Assembly (NCBI RefSeq): GCF_001659605.2
Contig: NC_035171.2
Span: 1,678,227 to 1,742,226 of the forward strand
From: Manihot esculenta
Lineage: Eukaryota > Streptophyta > Magnoliopsida > Malpighiales > Euphorbiaceae
Direction: 5' to 3'
Length of the DNA stretch: 64,000 nt
Every line of letters begins with the position of its first letter. Position 1 is the stretch's first letter. Shown piece after piece: positions 35,959 to 49,393 of the stretch. The position numbers and the translations under genes are program-made. The notes under the pieces were generated by a model. That model was given only the letters and a program-made list of their open reading frames with translations, made no database searches and was not told the DNA's origin.

Positions 35959-36945
35959 TTAGTGCCCCCAACAGATACCACCTGTGCGCTCCCAAACCAC
36001 GGTCGAGAGGAAAAAGCCTGCAATTTCAGAAATCAACAAGGTGGAGCGAAAACCCCTTGCCCTAGACGCTTGAGCGCGGGAATGTAAAGGGCAAAAGGTT
36101 TTGAAGTCGCATAAACCCTACAGACCAGTGAGTCAGTCAGTAGCACTAGCACATGAAAATTTTCGAGCCAGAAACCGAAACAAGCCCGCATGCCAGCGCG
36201 GGTTTGAGATGATTCTAACCGCATCGTTTCTGTTTTTCATAAATATTTATTATTTAATTTTGAGATATTAGAAAAAAAATTTAAACGTAATTTATATTTA
36301 TATTTAATATTTTAAATTTTAAATTTTGAATAATATAATTAAAATTTTTTAATTTATCAAAATTATAATTAAAAAAATTAAATTAAATTAAATTAGTAAA
36401 AATTAGTAGAATATTTATAAAAATTAAATTAGTAAACTCAAACTATTTATATTAATAATATTTAAATTTATTTTAAATTAATTAAAAATAATATAAATTA
36501 TTTGAATTTATTCTAAAATCTAATTATTATTATAGTAACATGAAGGTAAGTAGATAACTTAAATTCACATATAAATCAAATAAAGTTAATAATGTAAACA
36601 AAATGATAAATATAAAGAAAAGATATGAAATAAAATAAGATATTGCTTAATTTATTTTTAAATTTAATGATTTTTTTTAACCTCATGATGGCTTAATTTA
36701 TTATATTTTAAAATTTAAAGAATTAAATTCATATATCTTAATAGTTAAACCAACTATTTAAATCTTAAAAAAGATGCTAAATGGATATTAGGCTTAAAGG
36801 GAAAGGCTAAAAACGGTGCGTTTTGAGGCACATTGGTGCATCTTATCCCATTGCGCTCGTGTTCTGTCAGAAAATCTAATTTGTGTATGCATATTAGCCC
36901 ACTGCAGCATCGCCAACAGTCGTGTCTTCTTCTTCTTCAAACCAA
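35959..36945. promoter_or_regulatory. Divergent promoter region between NUP107 and FLU
   Basis: 987 bp separates the two start codons. 35959-36230 is GC-richer and likely holds the NUP107 leader. 36240-36780 is extremely AT-rich with many TAAATT runs. The last 150 bp before FLU are again GC-richer with TC-rich leader sequence. I see no convincing single TATA box for either gene. Confidence 0.55.
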
Positions 36946-39931
36946 ATGGCTGGAGTAATCCGTTGCGCTTGCTTCATTGCCCGTCCATATTCCGTCACTT
37001 CGCCGTCGTCCGATCTCGTCATCTCTGGCAATTCTCATCTTACGGGTGTGTACTTCCTCGCCTCACACTATTACTTATGTCACTTCACCACGTACTTGCT
37101 TCATTTTTGTTTAATGTTTACCCTTGTATACTTGATCTTTTGATTTCTGTTTCTTTATCAGTTTGTTTCCCGAAGCTCGAATTGTGGAATATAGACGTTA
37201 TTCTTTACTAATTTTCCAGTTCAGTAGCATTTGCTTGTATTTTTTTTTCTGAAAACTAAGGAAGGAATAGGATAGGAAATTTGTTAATATTGTATAATTT
37301 TTATCAATTTTTTGTTACAAGTTTTGAAACCTGTGTAAATTTAATAGATGGATTTGGTAGGTCATGTCTTGATGATCAATTAGTTGAGCATGATTTATCC
37401 GATGCCTTCGATTGGAAATAAAAAAAAATGCAGTAGAAATATTCATACATGAATCTGAAATGAAATCTTGATCATGCTAAACCAGGGAAGTCGGGTTCGC
37501 TTTTGTTTAAAGTGGAAAAGTTTGCATCATCATCTGTAAATGCCTCCAGTGTTCCCTCTCTTTTTCGCCACGAGTTAACAAGGGGCGAAAGTGTACATCT
37601 GAGGCCTGCAGTGCAAGGAGAAGTCGTTCAAGTATCACCTATTTGTGAGAAATTCTTTGAGGAACTATCAGCTCATCAGGTATGATGGTGAGTCTGTTCT
37701 ATTTTCTTTTGTTTATTTATGAGTATTTTAACGAGTTTGTTCCTGTTGTTTAAGTACATTAATATTCAGGACTATAGCAGAATATAATCTTTTGCTATTT
37801 AGCACATGAGCACTGTATCATATTATTTACTAGCAATTCCAATAAAACCACCCTGCTGTTTTGCCTAGTTCATATGTTGCACAAGATGAAAGAGAAAGCG
37901 GGTTTAGTCCCAACCTTTATATCATCACTGGAAATGAAATTCATTAGCAGATAAGTAAACTTACACAATCAGCGCTCCATCTCTCATCAGATATTGCCAA
38001 AAACATAAGCAGGGAACAAAATAAAATCCTTGACATATGAAATATTTAGAATTCCAGGCAAGTATTCGCTTTATGTTGCCTTTTGTATGTCTGAATTTCT
38101 TTCCATTAAGATGTTCTAGGCTTCCATTCCAGTAACTACTGTTACAACAAGAATTATATCGTTATCCCCATTGACATCATATTTCACTGTCTGACTGAAT
38201 AATACACCATTGCCTTTGCAGGGCATTTTAAAATGTAGATCCTCGGCATTGGCATTTTTTGTTACTAATGCCTTGATGTGGATTGCACCTTTTGAAGCTT
38301 TAGCTGAAACATGTGAGGCCGACAACTCTTTTTTCAACATGCCTTTGCTGCTATTTGTGGCTCTCATAGGAGCCACAGTTGGAGGTATGGTGCCTTTGAT
38401 GTGAGAGGAAGCTCTATAACTTGATTACAAGAATTGCACCAATTAGTATATGTAGAAGATCAGTGTGGGAGGGAGCCTCTAATGTCTTCCCATGCTTCTT
38501 CTCAATTGTATTTGATGGTCTTCTTCTCACGGTCACATTGAAAATATTCACTTAAAGCTATATAATGAACATGAAACTCATTTCCCATAGTTCTTGCTGT
38601 AAAAACTCATTTCCTATGCAATAGGATTGCTTGCACGACAGAGGAGAGGGGAATTGCAGCGGCTGAATGAACAATTGCGCCAAATCAATGCAGCTTTAAG
38701 AAGGCAAGCTAAAATTGAGTCCTATGCCCCCAGTTTGAGTTATGCTCCTGTTGGTAGTAGAATTGCAGAGAATGAAGTGATTGTTGATCCAAGAAAGCAG
38801 GAATTGATTTCTCGGTTAAAAACTGGAAAGAACTTTTTGAGGAATCAAGATCCAGAGAAGGCATTTGTAGAGTTTAAGACAGCTCTTGAGCTGGCTCAGA
38901 GTCTGAAAGATCCAATAGAGGAGAAGAAGGCTGCAAGAGGTTTAGGTGTGTCTCACTCCTTTGCCATGTGATATATTCTTATATACTTGATCAACAAATA
39001 AAGAAGTTCTTGTTCCATATAGTTGTGCATTTATTGAGAGTGCTTTAGATCTTGTTATTATTAAAAAAATTGGGTCATTGGTAGGGCTGTGCAATTGAAT
39101 CGAACCGAAAATCAAAATTTAAAAATATTAAAAATTGAACTAAACCGATTATTAATATATAACCAAACCGAATCAAATCGATAAAAATCAGTTCGGTTCG
39201 GTTTGGTTATATCAAAACTGAAGTTTGCAAATTTAATACGTTTGGACTTAGATTGCTGATTGGGTTGGGTAAGGGAGTGGAAAGAGATTGGGTTTGGACT
39301 ACTGGTTAGGTTGGGTAAGAGTTAATATAATAGTATATAGTAAAATCGGTTAGTCGGTTATTTAACACGTTTAAATTGAACCGAAAACTGAATAATCTAA
39401 AAAATATTAATCGAATCAAGTTAAATGTTTCGGCTAATTGAACTGCTGAATCGAAATCGATTGGTTCGATTCGGTTTGGTTTGAACCGAGACATGCTCTC
39501 CTCTACTCATTGGCACCTCGGCTTTTGTGAGTCCTTGGATAGCCTCGTCGAGATGAATCTAGTTCAAGTTTTTTGTATCTATTGGCAACTTGTGGGTTTT
39601 CTCATTTATATCTCATTTGGAGCTTGCAAATATACTTGTGTCTTTACATTGCTCGTTTTTCATCTGCAAAGTCAAACTTTTCATTGCCTGGCCTGTATTT
39701 CTGCATAATCTAAACCTGCTTTGTTCAGGGGCCTCACTGCAAAGGCAGGGTAAGTATCGTGAAGCCATTAAATATCACTCTCTGGTTCTTGCAATTTCTG
39801 AACGAGAAGGAGAGAGCTCTGGGAACACAGAGGCTTATGGGGCAATAGCAGACTGTTATACTGAGCTTGGGGATCTTGAGCGAGCTGGCAAATTCTATGA
39901 CAAGTACATTGCGAGGCTGGAAACAGACTGA
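36946..39931 (+). CDS. FLU: FLU: FLUORESCENT IN BLUE LIGHT, chloroplast (326 aa)
   Basis: A negative regulator of tetrapyrrole synthesis. It binds glutamyl-tRNA reductase at plastid membranes and stops 5-aminolevulinate formation in the dark, preventing protochlorophyllide build-up. Exons 36946-37045, 37486-37679, 38222-38384, 38625-38945 and 39729-39931 join in phase to 981 bp. The N-terminal ~100 residues are a poorly conserved Ser-rich transit-peptide region. A membrane segment begins MPLLLFVALIGATVGGLL at residue 138. A charged coiled coil follows (LLARQRRGELQRLNEQL and onward, 154-188). TPR repeats fill about 211-320 (TGKNFLRNQDPEKAFVEF, GASLQRQGKYREAIKYH, YTELGDLERAGKFYDKYIA), and the end is ARLETD as in Arabidopsis FLU. 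It converges with UBP1 and diverges from NUP107. Confidence 0.95.
39084..39508. mobile_element. MITE-like inverted repeat in FLU intron 4
   Basis: A block inside the 39,728-side intron of FLU begins TAGGGCTGTGCAATTGAA and carries repeated AACCGAA/TTCGGTT motifs. Its right part mirrors the left (TTCGATTCGGTTTGGTTTGA, then a degenerate end near CATGCTCTCC). This is the look of the widespread plant TAGGGCTGTGCA miniature elements. The right end is degraded and no target duplication is clear, so the limits are approximate. Confidence 0.55.
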
Positions 39932-40797
39932 TTAGATTTCATATTTTTCCATCGCTTTTACCTTTATTAGCAGGGTAGACCATTATAGAGGCTCATTATC
40001 GATTGCAGATGACTTTGTTCTTTCTTCACTTTGATTTGTTTCCTTGCAAGTTTGTAACCCTGTTTCCGATCAAATGGAGAATGTTACCTCTAATTAATGT
40101 CTCCAGTATTTTTGTTTCTGTTTTTTCATCGGATCACTGTTAATCTTCTATTATAAAATTGGCAACCACTTGCTCGTATTAATTCCAGAAATATGATTTG
40201 TTGGCCAACTGTGAATGTGCATTCTCGAACTTCAATGAGAAGACTTTAAAATTATTGAATTATTCGAGTAAAAAGCATCTTGAGGCATAGACCCACCCCC
40301 TCGCCATCTTTCAGGACAAAGTTGGCCCTCAGCAAGGTTATCTGAACCTGTTACATGATATTGCTCTAGACACATAGAGAGAGTACAATACAACGAAGGG
40401 GGAAAAGGCAAGCAAGCTAATAAGCTGCACATTCCATACTCATGCTCAACCACCACATAATGTGAAACAACTCTTAATAAAAATATGCGGATACAACAGA
40501 GAAATGTAAAGACAGTCAAAGCTATTAAAGCAAACTAGTGTCCGTACTAAGCTCATTCCCTCGCCACAATCACTCAACCCTACTTGGTAGATGACTCATC
40601 CCCACATGATAAAAAAAAAACAAAGAAAAACATACATAATATGTATACATCCATACAAATGGCACGCATATGATATAATATGCAGATAACAACCACACTG
40701 CTGGATGAAGAGAAAACAAAGAAGACTTCCTAATTCTTTAAGACTCGAATAACACCTGCAAAGGCAGGACACAAAGGTATGATGATAACTCAGTGTG
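39932..40797. other. Convergent intergenic region, FLU and UBP1 3' ends
   Basis: 866 bp between the two stop codons. The left portion should be the FLU 3' untranslated region and the right portion that of UBP1. No other coding sequence seen. Confidence 0.6.
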
Positions 40798-43700
40798 TTA
40801 CTGGTAGTACATGAGTTGCTGTGCAGCAGCAACATTCTGAAACCCACCATCATATATTGCCTGGCTTGCTCCAGCTGCACCCATTCCCATTGCTGCTTGT
40901 TTAAGAGGATGCTGCCCCTGAGGATGCATCAACGCATGCACACCACCCATCTTGCTCATTGCTAATTGTCGCTCATATGTCAAAAGGTCAGTAGCTGAGA
41001 GGCCTGGTAAAGGTGCAGCTGCAGGCGGAGGGAGCGGGTTAGAACTTGTCCCTGGTGGTGTAGGCTTGCTGCCCCAAGAGCACTACAAAAACAAGAACAA
41101 CATTTGAAAATAAGTTTCAACTAAAATGGAAAAAGTGTTCCTTCAGGTTTGCAACATGAAAATATATCTCTTTCCAAAAAATCAAAATTACAGAGACTCA
41201 AAAAGGTAAATATCACAACTTCACATACCTTTATTTGTTTGCCACAAAGAATTGACTGATTGTTTCCCACCTGAATAGCTAGAGCTGCCTCAGCATGAGT
41301 ACTGTATCTCACAAAACCAAATCCTTTATCCCTCTGGACTCTGACCTCCTCAATAACTCCGGCACCAAGAGAATGGAAGTGGCGGTGGAGATCAAGCTGG
41401 GTAACCTGCAAAATAGAACATAAACTTCCACAAATCGTAAGCCAGATCTTCTACAAAGGTTAATTTTTCTAAGATATCACAAAGTTTGCTGGCTTCTGCA
41501 GGTTAAATAAGCAATAATATTTTACTTCCAATAAACACATTACAAACAATCACCTACACACCCACACCCTGAATGAGTGTCAAACCATGTATAGATAGAA
41601 ATATTCTTACTTCTGGAGCAAGATTTCCCACATAAACAGTTGTATACTGAGGGTTATTTTCAGGAGCCTCATTATTAGTGGTCTCTTTACCATCTTCTGC
41701 GCAACCAAAAGGGGCAGGTGTTAGTTAAACTTACATGCTTGTTTGCCTGTGGCATGAGAATTACATATATCAAGCTCTACATAAACAAAAGGACAAGATA
41801 ACATGAAAGCAATTATCATCGCTCATAAACTATTGGGCATTGCTGCATTCAACAAGATAACAGAAATCACCATATTCCAAAATGGAACAATCATGATGCG
41901 CACAAAACTCAGAAGATAAAACCTAGAATAACTAAAGACATGCACCATTAATTCTCATTATCAAGATCCAGCATAACTAACCTGATGTGCCATTTGTTAG
42001 TTCCACCACACTTTTGGCATCCAAGCTTTGTTTGTCATCATTGGTCCCAGCACCTTTTGTAGCCCAGTTACAACGTATCTGTCTACTCCCAAGCCACTTC
42101 CCTAAAAGTGAGTCAGACAAGCATGCATTATTGTCATGTATATGGTGCAAGTGAAGTTAACCCCTCTTCAAACATGAAGAAAAATTGAGACTGGTTAAAA
42201 CTAGTATATGTACATCCAATATTGCTAGTATTACATTACCAATTGCAAAGATATTTATATACATACACAACTTGCAAGAAATTACATAACAAGTATATAA
42301 CAAGGCAAAGTGAAGATAAACTTTGCCTCCTTCCAATTTGAAAAAAAGTATTAGATTGAGCAAAAATTACTAATTTTAACAATGTGATTAAATAGAAAAA
42401 GAATTCCTTAATTGGACTTCTTTGAATAATCGTTAAGGCATATGAATATTAATACTAGAGTAATAATCCTGAAACTATTGAATAAACTTCAGTAATCTCT
42501 ACCATCCATACCTGTTAGGTCATTTATGGCACTTTGGGCTTCCTGAACATAAATACAAATGTTAGTGTCATGATAAGAGCTAATTTAATATTGACAAGCA
42601 ATGCTCATGCTGAGAACACTACCTGTTGATTTCGGAAAGAAACAAACCCAAAGCCTCTTGAGCGTCCAGTCTTCTGATCCCACATAACCCTTGCATCTCT
42701 AGAAACAGCAAAAAGTTAGGGATGGTCCTCCACTGCGAACATCAATTAGATTATCAAGCACATAAATATTTAGTGTGGATAGGACTTACGAGCAACTGCT
42801 ATAAACTGAAAAGCAGGCAAAGAGTGTTGCATCAGTAACCTCAGGGCTAAGATCTCCAACAAATATGTTGTAATGACCTGCACATCATAATGAAGCTCAA
42901 GCTAATAAATAATCAAAATTACACAGAGATATTTAAGTATGAAAATTCAAACTCTACATAGAACCAACCTGATGTATCCTCCCGCTGACCACTAGCATAT
43001 GCCCAATTAACTTTGATGGGCTGCCCAAATCTGCAAATCACAAAACAACAAGATGTGAGGCCAAAATAAAGTAATTGAGAATCAGTATTAGTAGTAAAGC
43101 AAATCAACAGAAAATTGAACGCCAGCTACATACAGATGCCTTCCATTAAGAGATAATATAGCAAGAGCAGCTGATCTGCGATCAAAGTAGTGAATAAATC
43201 CATAGGATGACTGCACAATATGATACAACAGAGATGTCAACAACATTGGAAAGAGTGGGCATAAATTGTAAGACAATGGCCAATTAAATCTTTCATATGA
43301 ATATACAATAATTAACCCATACAAGAGACTAATAAAAGGTCAACTCTATTTAGCAATTGACATCATACCTTTTCCTTTCTAATAAGCTTACAGCCTTCAA
43401 CAGGTCCAGTACTTGCAAAAACTTCTTGGAGAAGTGGTTCAGTTACCTGTGTGTGGATATTCCCCACATAGCTGCATTTTTTCAAAAATAAAAAAACTAG
43501 AAGATTTTAAAAAAGAAAAAAAAAAGGAAAATAAATAAAATTATAAGTGACATTTTTCAATTATCAAAAACAAGTGAAACACACAAGTAGCTATCACATT
43601 TTTATGTAGTTTGAAGTATTGTTAAAGAAAAGTACAAACATTTAGTATTAATTCCTATTTCCTAATACTAGACAATGTCAACCTTTACAAACAACCAAGC

Positions 43701-45530
43701 TGAGGAAGAAAAGCACCACCACTTCATACACAAGTGGCATGTAGACGAGATGGTAAGAAAACAAGGAAAGAAAAAAGAAACAAAATTTTAAGAAAATAAA
43801 AAGGGAAAGGAAAAATTTCAGGCAAACACTCACACACTGCGGCAAGTGCTAGGATCAAAACCAGGAGGCAGATTTCCGCTGGGAATTGGCTCAATCTGCA
43901 AAATGAAAATGTAAAAACGAAAAGACCAAAAAAAAAGAAAAGAAAGAAAATGAATTAAATAAAGAAGAATTCCCTCCATCATCTACCCAAATCTAAGTTT
44001 AACCAAAAACAGAAGTTTATGAAGCATTAATGACTACGTTGCAAACTTATCCAAAAAAAAAAATCCCCCAGTCCTACAGAAAATTATGTGTGTTAAACAA
44101 ACCTAAAAAGGATATGATACATGGTTCTCATAGTAAATCTAAATTATGGCCTGAATGGCTCATAACTTGTAGAAGACACACACATACAAAATCTATATTC
44201 TTTTAAGTTGTAAATGATTACGCTCCAGTATTCTTTTTTTTCACTTGTAAACTGTTCAATTCATTGGTCGAGTTAAGAGCACAAAATGTAAAAAGAACCC
44301 ATTGATTGATGGAACTCAATCTTCAGATCCTTAATCCAACACAAAGTAAGCAAATTGTCTTGTGCTTTTCTTAAATAACTACCAGAAGGCAAAGATCAAA
44401 ATCGCACTTTTTTAGTTATTTACGGCAGAGAAGTTAGCAAGATAATTGCCAAAAAAAAACAAGGCTTAGTCTGGTTTCAACAAGTTACTTATGACTGAGA
44501 AATTATACACTTTCCATGTAATCAAAAAGCCACCACAGATTTTAAATGTTGTAAGCACCAAGGAGGGAAAAGAAAAAGGAACTAAGTTTTACATTTTCTT
44601 GAGAGGAACGTGGAAAATCAGTGATATTAGTTGTGAAGTACTCAAGACTGATAATTAAACTTGGACTAATGTAATAATGGAGTATACACCAATCATTATT
44701 TCATTTTGACATGGACTGCACTTGCTCATAAGTATTTGGACAAGCATGGACAAAGTGTGAGACTGAGACAAGGCACCACAACAATGCCCAACAAATTATG
44801 TCAATAAATTTCAGTGAGGATCAAGAAACAAATTAAAGACCAGCAGAGTACTAATTTAAGCAATATAGCAAAATAGGAGAAAACAAACCTTGTTGTCATC
44901 AAACAGTAGTCCGTATCACTACCAGTGTAGGAATATAAAAGAAGTGAACAAAATTAAACCGGTTTAACCATTCTCTAATGGCACCTTATGGCAAAGCCCA
45001 ACTAACATATTGGGTATCATGGCAAAGTTATCTTCCCATTCATTTGTTAAAACAACCCCATACCCACAGAGAGAGAGAGAGTTGGGTGGGTTTTTTTTTT
45101 TTTTTTTTGGGGGGGCGAGGGGGGGGGGGGGGACTATAAAAATTTCAAGAGCTATACCAAATTCAAAACCCTAACATTACAATGAATATACCAATAAAAA
45201 ACCTAAACCGAAGAACTAAAAACCGCAAATGCTCCAGAATCACAAACAAACCAAATCTCTTAGCTACCAAAACCTAAACCTAGCTCGAGCAACCCAATCA
45301 AACACATAGTAAAACAAAAACCTCGAAAACAATGAAAATCAAGCACATAAAATTCAAAGCGGAAACGAAATTCCATCAATGATTCGAGAAGCTGAGAAAT
45401 TGAGGAATATAAAATAGAGTGAAATAACCTGAGGAGGAGCGAGAAGTCCAGGGTGATAGAGAGACTGTTGTTGAAGGAGAGCTTGTTGCATCAGAGCTTG
45501 TTGCTGCTGTTTAAGCCTCTGGTGCTGCAT
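40798..45530 (-). CDS. UBP1: UBP1-type oligouridylate-binding protein (422 aa, 12 exons)
   Basis: A nuclear, TIA-1-like RNA-binding protein that binds U-rich RNA, supports intron recognition and mRNA stability, and enters stress granules. Exons from 5' to 3': 45429-45530, 43834-43895, 43369-43471, 43134-43210, 42969-43030, 42790-42877, 42623-42698, 42512-42542, 41982-42101, 41611-41696, 41229-41405 and 40798-41082, total 1269 bp, all in phase. The N-terminus is glutamine-rich ([15 protein letters not shown]). RRM1 is about 54-130 with VYVGNI and [11 protein letters not shown]2 about 138-212 with IFVGDL and [11 protein letters not shown]3 about 258-330 with VYVGNL and KGFGFVRY. The tail ends QQLMYYQ as in Arabidopsis UBP1 proteins. 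The ATG at 45530 is chosen by family alignment; an in-frame ATG at 45731 falls just downstream of the TATA box and would add an unconserved stretch. Position next to FLU suggests the UBP1C orthologue. Confidence 0.95.
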
Positions 45531-45737
45531 TTTTTTTTTGTGTTGTATAATGGGAAATCGGAGTGCTTGTTTCCCGAGAAAAGTTGGTGTTTCCTTCCTT
45601 TTCTTTTTTTTTTCTTTAGGGTTCGAAGTAAATGGGGCCTCACAGGGAGAAAAAACCGAAAATGAAAGAACGAGACAGGGATAGACGCCTCTCTGAGGGA
45701 GTGCGCGAGAGAGAGAAATGAGTGGCTCCAAGTAAAG

Positions 45738-45745
45738 TATTTATA
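45738..45745 (-). promoter_or_regulatory. TATA box of UBP1
   Basis: On the minus strand the sequence reads AGTATAAATACT about 210 bp upstream of the start codon, followed by a TC-rich leader (CATTTCTCTCTCTCGCGC), a typical plant core promoter arrangement. Confidence 0.6.
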
Positions 45746-47409
45746 CTTGGATTTATATTTCTTCCATGACAGGATGATAACCTCACTATGCTTCTGAGAA
45801 AGTTTAATGAAGCATCCAATAACAATGAGAGACGTGTCACTTTGATTTATGAAAGGAGATTGCTTGCGGTCATACTCCCGTGAACAAAAGCAGTCGCCTG
45901 AGGAGTGAGCGGGACGTCAGGACGCGGCGAGATGTCATTGGGGGAATGGGAGGGCGCAGGTTACCGATATTTATTTTTGAAAAGGTAAATTACACTTATA
46001 ATTAATATATAATTTTTATATTTTTAAAATTATTAATAGTTAAAAATGTAAAAGTATTATATTTTTAAATAAATAAATTATATTGATATTCTTATATTTA
46101 TATATTAAATTATAATTTAAATAATTTTTTATTTTTTATTTTAAAAAATTATTAAATTTTTATTTATTTTTATTTATAATATTTTATTTAATTAATTTTT
46201 AATATTTTTTATTTTTTAATGTTTAATAATTATAATACTTTAATATTTATAATTTTAAAACTTTTAAAAATTATTTAAAACTCTATTTTTAAGCGATATC
46301 AAATAATTTTTAAGTAGATTATAAATTTATATCAAAATTATATTTTTAAAAGAAATTTAACTATTCACTTACTTTAAATTAATATTTATAATAGATAAAA
46401 AAAACTTTACTTTTGGATGAATTAAATAAAAAAAATTTAAAAATTTAATTTTAAAAATATAAGGACCGATTTATTAATTTTGTTAAAATTTAGAGATTAA
46501 AATGTAGTTTATACCATATAAAACTTTTTACAAAATAATTTAAGTGTTGATGAAAGTATTTTAAGTATTTGAAATATTTATTTTTAATTTGACGAATTGG
46601 CTAATGAGATTATAGATGAAAAGACCTCTAATTTGAATAAATTGATGATATATAAATATTTCATTTTAAAAATAAAAGAATTGATCCGTTTAGAATCCAA
46701 ACAAAACAAATTAAGAGAATAAATTGGAGCTCTAAAACCCATCGATTATACCTACAAACTAGCTCTTTGATTCGATAAAAAACTATGTGCAACAGCCGTT
46801 CATATTTTCAATATGTAACACCGGATATCTAAATATTTAATTAGTCGAGTCGGAAATGTCATAGTTTTCTTATTTTTCTTAGAATCTAACCTTAATTCCC
46901 TCAAACTTCTTTCAATAATCAACACAATTTCAATTCAAATAAAATACTTCATATATTCTCTCATTAATTTCACCCAAAAATTTATAATAAAAACCATATA
47001 TTTACCCTAAAATAAAAAACTCTAAATACGTCTAATTCACAACTCTATATAATTTCATGTCTAAAATTTTATGTGCGTGTCATATTTTTCAAAATCAACT
47101 TTATTCAAATTTTATAAAATATACCTAAAAATAGCTAATGATATAATTTTAACTTGATCGATGCATATCTTAATCTACTACTCTTTGAAAATACAACATA
47201 CACAAAAAAAAATAAATTTTTATGCGCTAAGCAAATTGTTTAATGGTGGTCAATATTTCTTATAAAATACTTTGTAAAGAAAGTTTGGGAAGTTGCTAAT
47301 TATCTTTAAATTACAATGTAAAAAAATACAACATAATGATTTATTAAAAAAACTTAAATGAAATATTTATGTAATTCTAATATTAGCTAATATTCGCTCT
47401 CCTCTGGAT
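45746..47409. other. AT-rich intergenic DNA, no gene seen
   Basis: 45850-45960 is locally GC-richer and may belong to the upstream UBP1 promoter. The rest is long A/T tracts without open frames, known motifs or clear repeats. Confidence 0.6.
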
Positions 47410-47642
47410 GACTTTTCAGAGTTTGGATTAGTTGTTTCTGATTGCAAAGATGTTATGCGGTCTCAGGGTAACATTCATGTTTATTGGGTAAAGCGTTCAG
47501 AAAATAGAGTCGCCCATTTATTAGCTAGAAAGTCTATTCATAATGGTAGATTCAAGATTTTGATTGACATTCCTGATTGTCTCTTGGATTATTATTCTAC
47601 AAGATAAATAAAGTTCTTCTTGATTCAAAAAAAAAAAAAAAA
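47410..47642 (+). mobile_element. LINE 3' end fragment (RNase H domain with poly-A)
   Basis: About 65 codons encode the C-terminal RNase H-like domain of plant L1 elements (VSDCKDVMRSQGN, VYWVKRSENRVAHLLARKS), stop at 47605-47607, followed by AATAAAG and a poly-A run ending at about 47642. Strong 5' truncation and a poly-A tail are typical of LINE insertions. No target duplication identified. Confidence 0.75.
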
Positions 47643-48413
47643 GTCAATCATCATATTCAGTTAACTGCTCATAACATAGAATTTTTTTATTTTGCATATA
47701 ATTAAAGCCAAATACTTTATAATGTCATTAATAATAATTCACACTTTTATGTGATAATAAAAATCTAACTTTAAAACTACATCATATATGGCAAATTTAA
47801 AAATCTTTCAAATATCCTTTTAAATTATTATTTTTCTATAATAGAAATTTAAAAAACAGTCTTAATCTTATTTTAAATTAAATTAATAATATATATTTTA
47901 TTATACATTCATATTTAATTTCAAATACATTACTTATATTCCAATATGTTTTATTTATCTTATACTTTGCTAATATTTCTACTACTTAAAATATTTCTTT
48001 TTTATTATACAAATAAATTAATAATCAAACAATATTTTTTAATCTTTTTCTTTTTTTTAATTATATTTTTTTTAAGTTCTAAACATTTCTAATGTCCTTT
48101 TAAAATACTAAACTATATAAAACACTTACTTTAAGTTCATAAATATGAGTTTTCTAACTATTTAGATGAAAAATCAATAATATAAAAAATAATTCTTTTA
48201 ATTCAATAAATAAATTTTATTATGTATATTATCGAAAAATTTCTTATATACTGTATTAATTTCTTTATTTATGTACTTTTTTAATAATTTAATTTTTTAT
48301 TATAACAATTCTATTATTTTTAATCATTATAAATTTTTTAGTTTTGACCCTATAAACTCTACTGTGGGGTCCCAAGCGCCGAAAATGTAGGGCTCGAAAG
48401 ACAAGACAGTAAA
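47643..48413. other. AT-rich intergenic DNA, no gene seen
   Basis: Very AT-rich with no open frame or recognisable element, except a 14-bp motif near its right end (48387-48400) that recurs beyond the adjacent transposon. Confidence 0.6.
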
Positions 48414-49393
48414 TAGGGATGGCAGACGGGCGGTTTTTACGGGCACCTGATCCGCCCAAACTCTATTAGGACGGATTTGAGTTTTTACAAAACGGATTTG
48501 GACGGATTTGGATTTGAAAAATTTTACCCGTTTCGGATTTGGGTAGAGTTCGGGATTAGGTAATCGGATACCCGTTATCCGAACCCGATTAGCTATACTA
48601 ACAAACCTAACCCTAATCCCTAATTCCTTTTTTTCATTTTACTCTGCTTTCCTCTCTCCGTCGGCGCCTCTCTCCCTTGCTTCCCTTCCCATAGTTCTCA
48701 GTCGACGCCTCTCTCCCACTTCACTGACGACTAACGGTAGCCTAGTCAGCACCGGCGACGTTTCCTTTCTCTCCCCAATCAACGATAAATCTTCTCTCTC
48801 CCTAGCGATATCTCCTTCTCTCTCTCCAGCGGCGACATCTCCAACTTCCCAGTTGGAGACAACTCTTCCCTCTCTCCGGTCGGCATCGGCGATATCTCCT
48901 TCTCTCTCCCCAGTCGATGACATGTACTCTTTTTAAGAATTTTTAGTTGCTATTAAAGATTTTTAGAATTTATAGACTGTTAATCTGATTATTTGGATAC
49001 TGTTCAAAAATCTAATTATTTGCTATTTAATTAATGTAATACTGTTGATTTTTAGAATTTATGGACAATTAATCTGATTATCTGATTATAAATCATTATT
49101 TGTTAGGTTACTGAGTTGCTGGTTCTTGTCATTGAACCATTTCTCCTCCTACTGCTGGTTTGCTGGGTTGTGCAACTGTTAGGTAGTTTATTTGGTAGTT
49201 TTTGTCATTAAATTGAATTTAAAAAATCGGGTTCGGGTATTGTGCAGATATTGTTAAACGGGTTTGGGACGGGTTCGGATAGTAAAATTAAAATATTAAA
49301 CGAGTTTGGGACGGTTTCAGAAATTGTATATATAATTGGGTTCGGTTTTGGGTACTCTCAATTTTACGGGTACCTTACCCGTTTACATCCTTA
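48414..49393. mobile_element. TIR element, hAT/MITE-like, about 980 bp
   Basis: The ends are imperfect inverted repeats: TAGGGATGGCAGACGGGC on the left, and TAAGGATGTAAACGGGTA when the right end is reverse-complemented. Subterminal regions are rich in ACGGGT/ACCCG motifs, as in the widespread plant TAGGGATG elements. Candidate 8-bp flanks (acagtaaa and acggtagg) agree at only five or six positions. The middle (48640-48930) is CT-rich with CTCTCTCCC runs and lacks a transposase, so this is non-autonomous. Confidence 0.65.

Noticed and set aside
45099..45133. Poly-T followed by poly-G tract in UBP1 intron 1
   Set aside because: Simple low-complexity sequence, prone to sequencing error; no functional signal seen.
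45531..45731. Longer UBP1 starting at an in-frame ATG at 45731
   Set aside because: It lies just 3' of the TATA box on the minus strand, the added residues are unlike the UBP1 family, and the conserved Gln-rich start fits 45530.
48639..48923. 94-codon frame rich in Glu-Arg-Glu repeats
   Set aside because: It reads the CT-rich core of a transposable element on the opposite strand, with no family resemblance.
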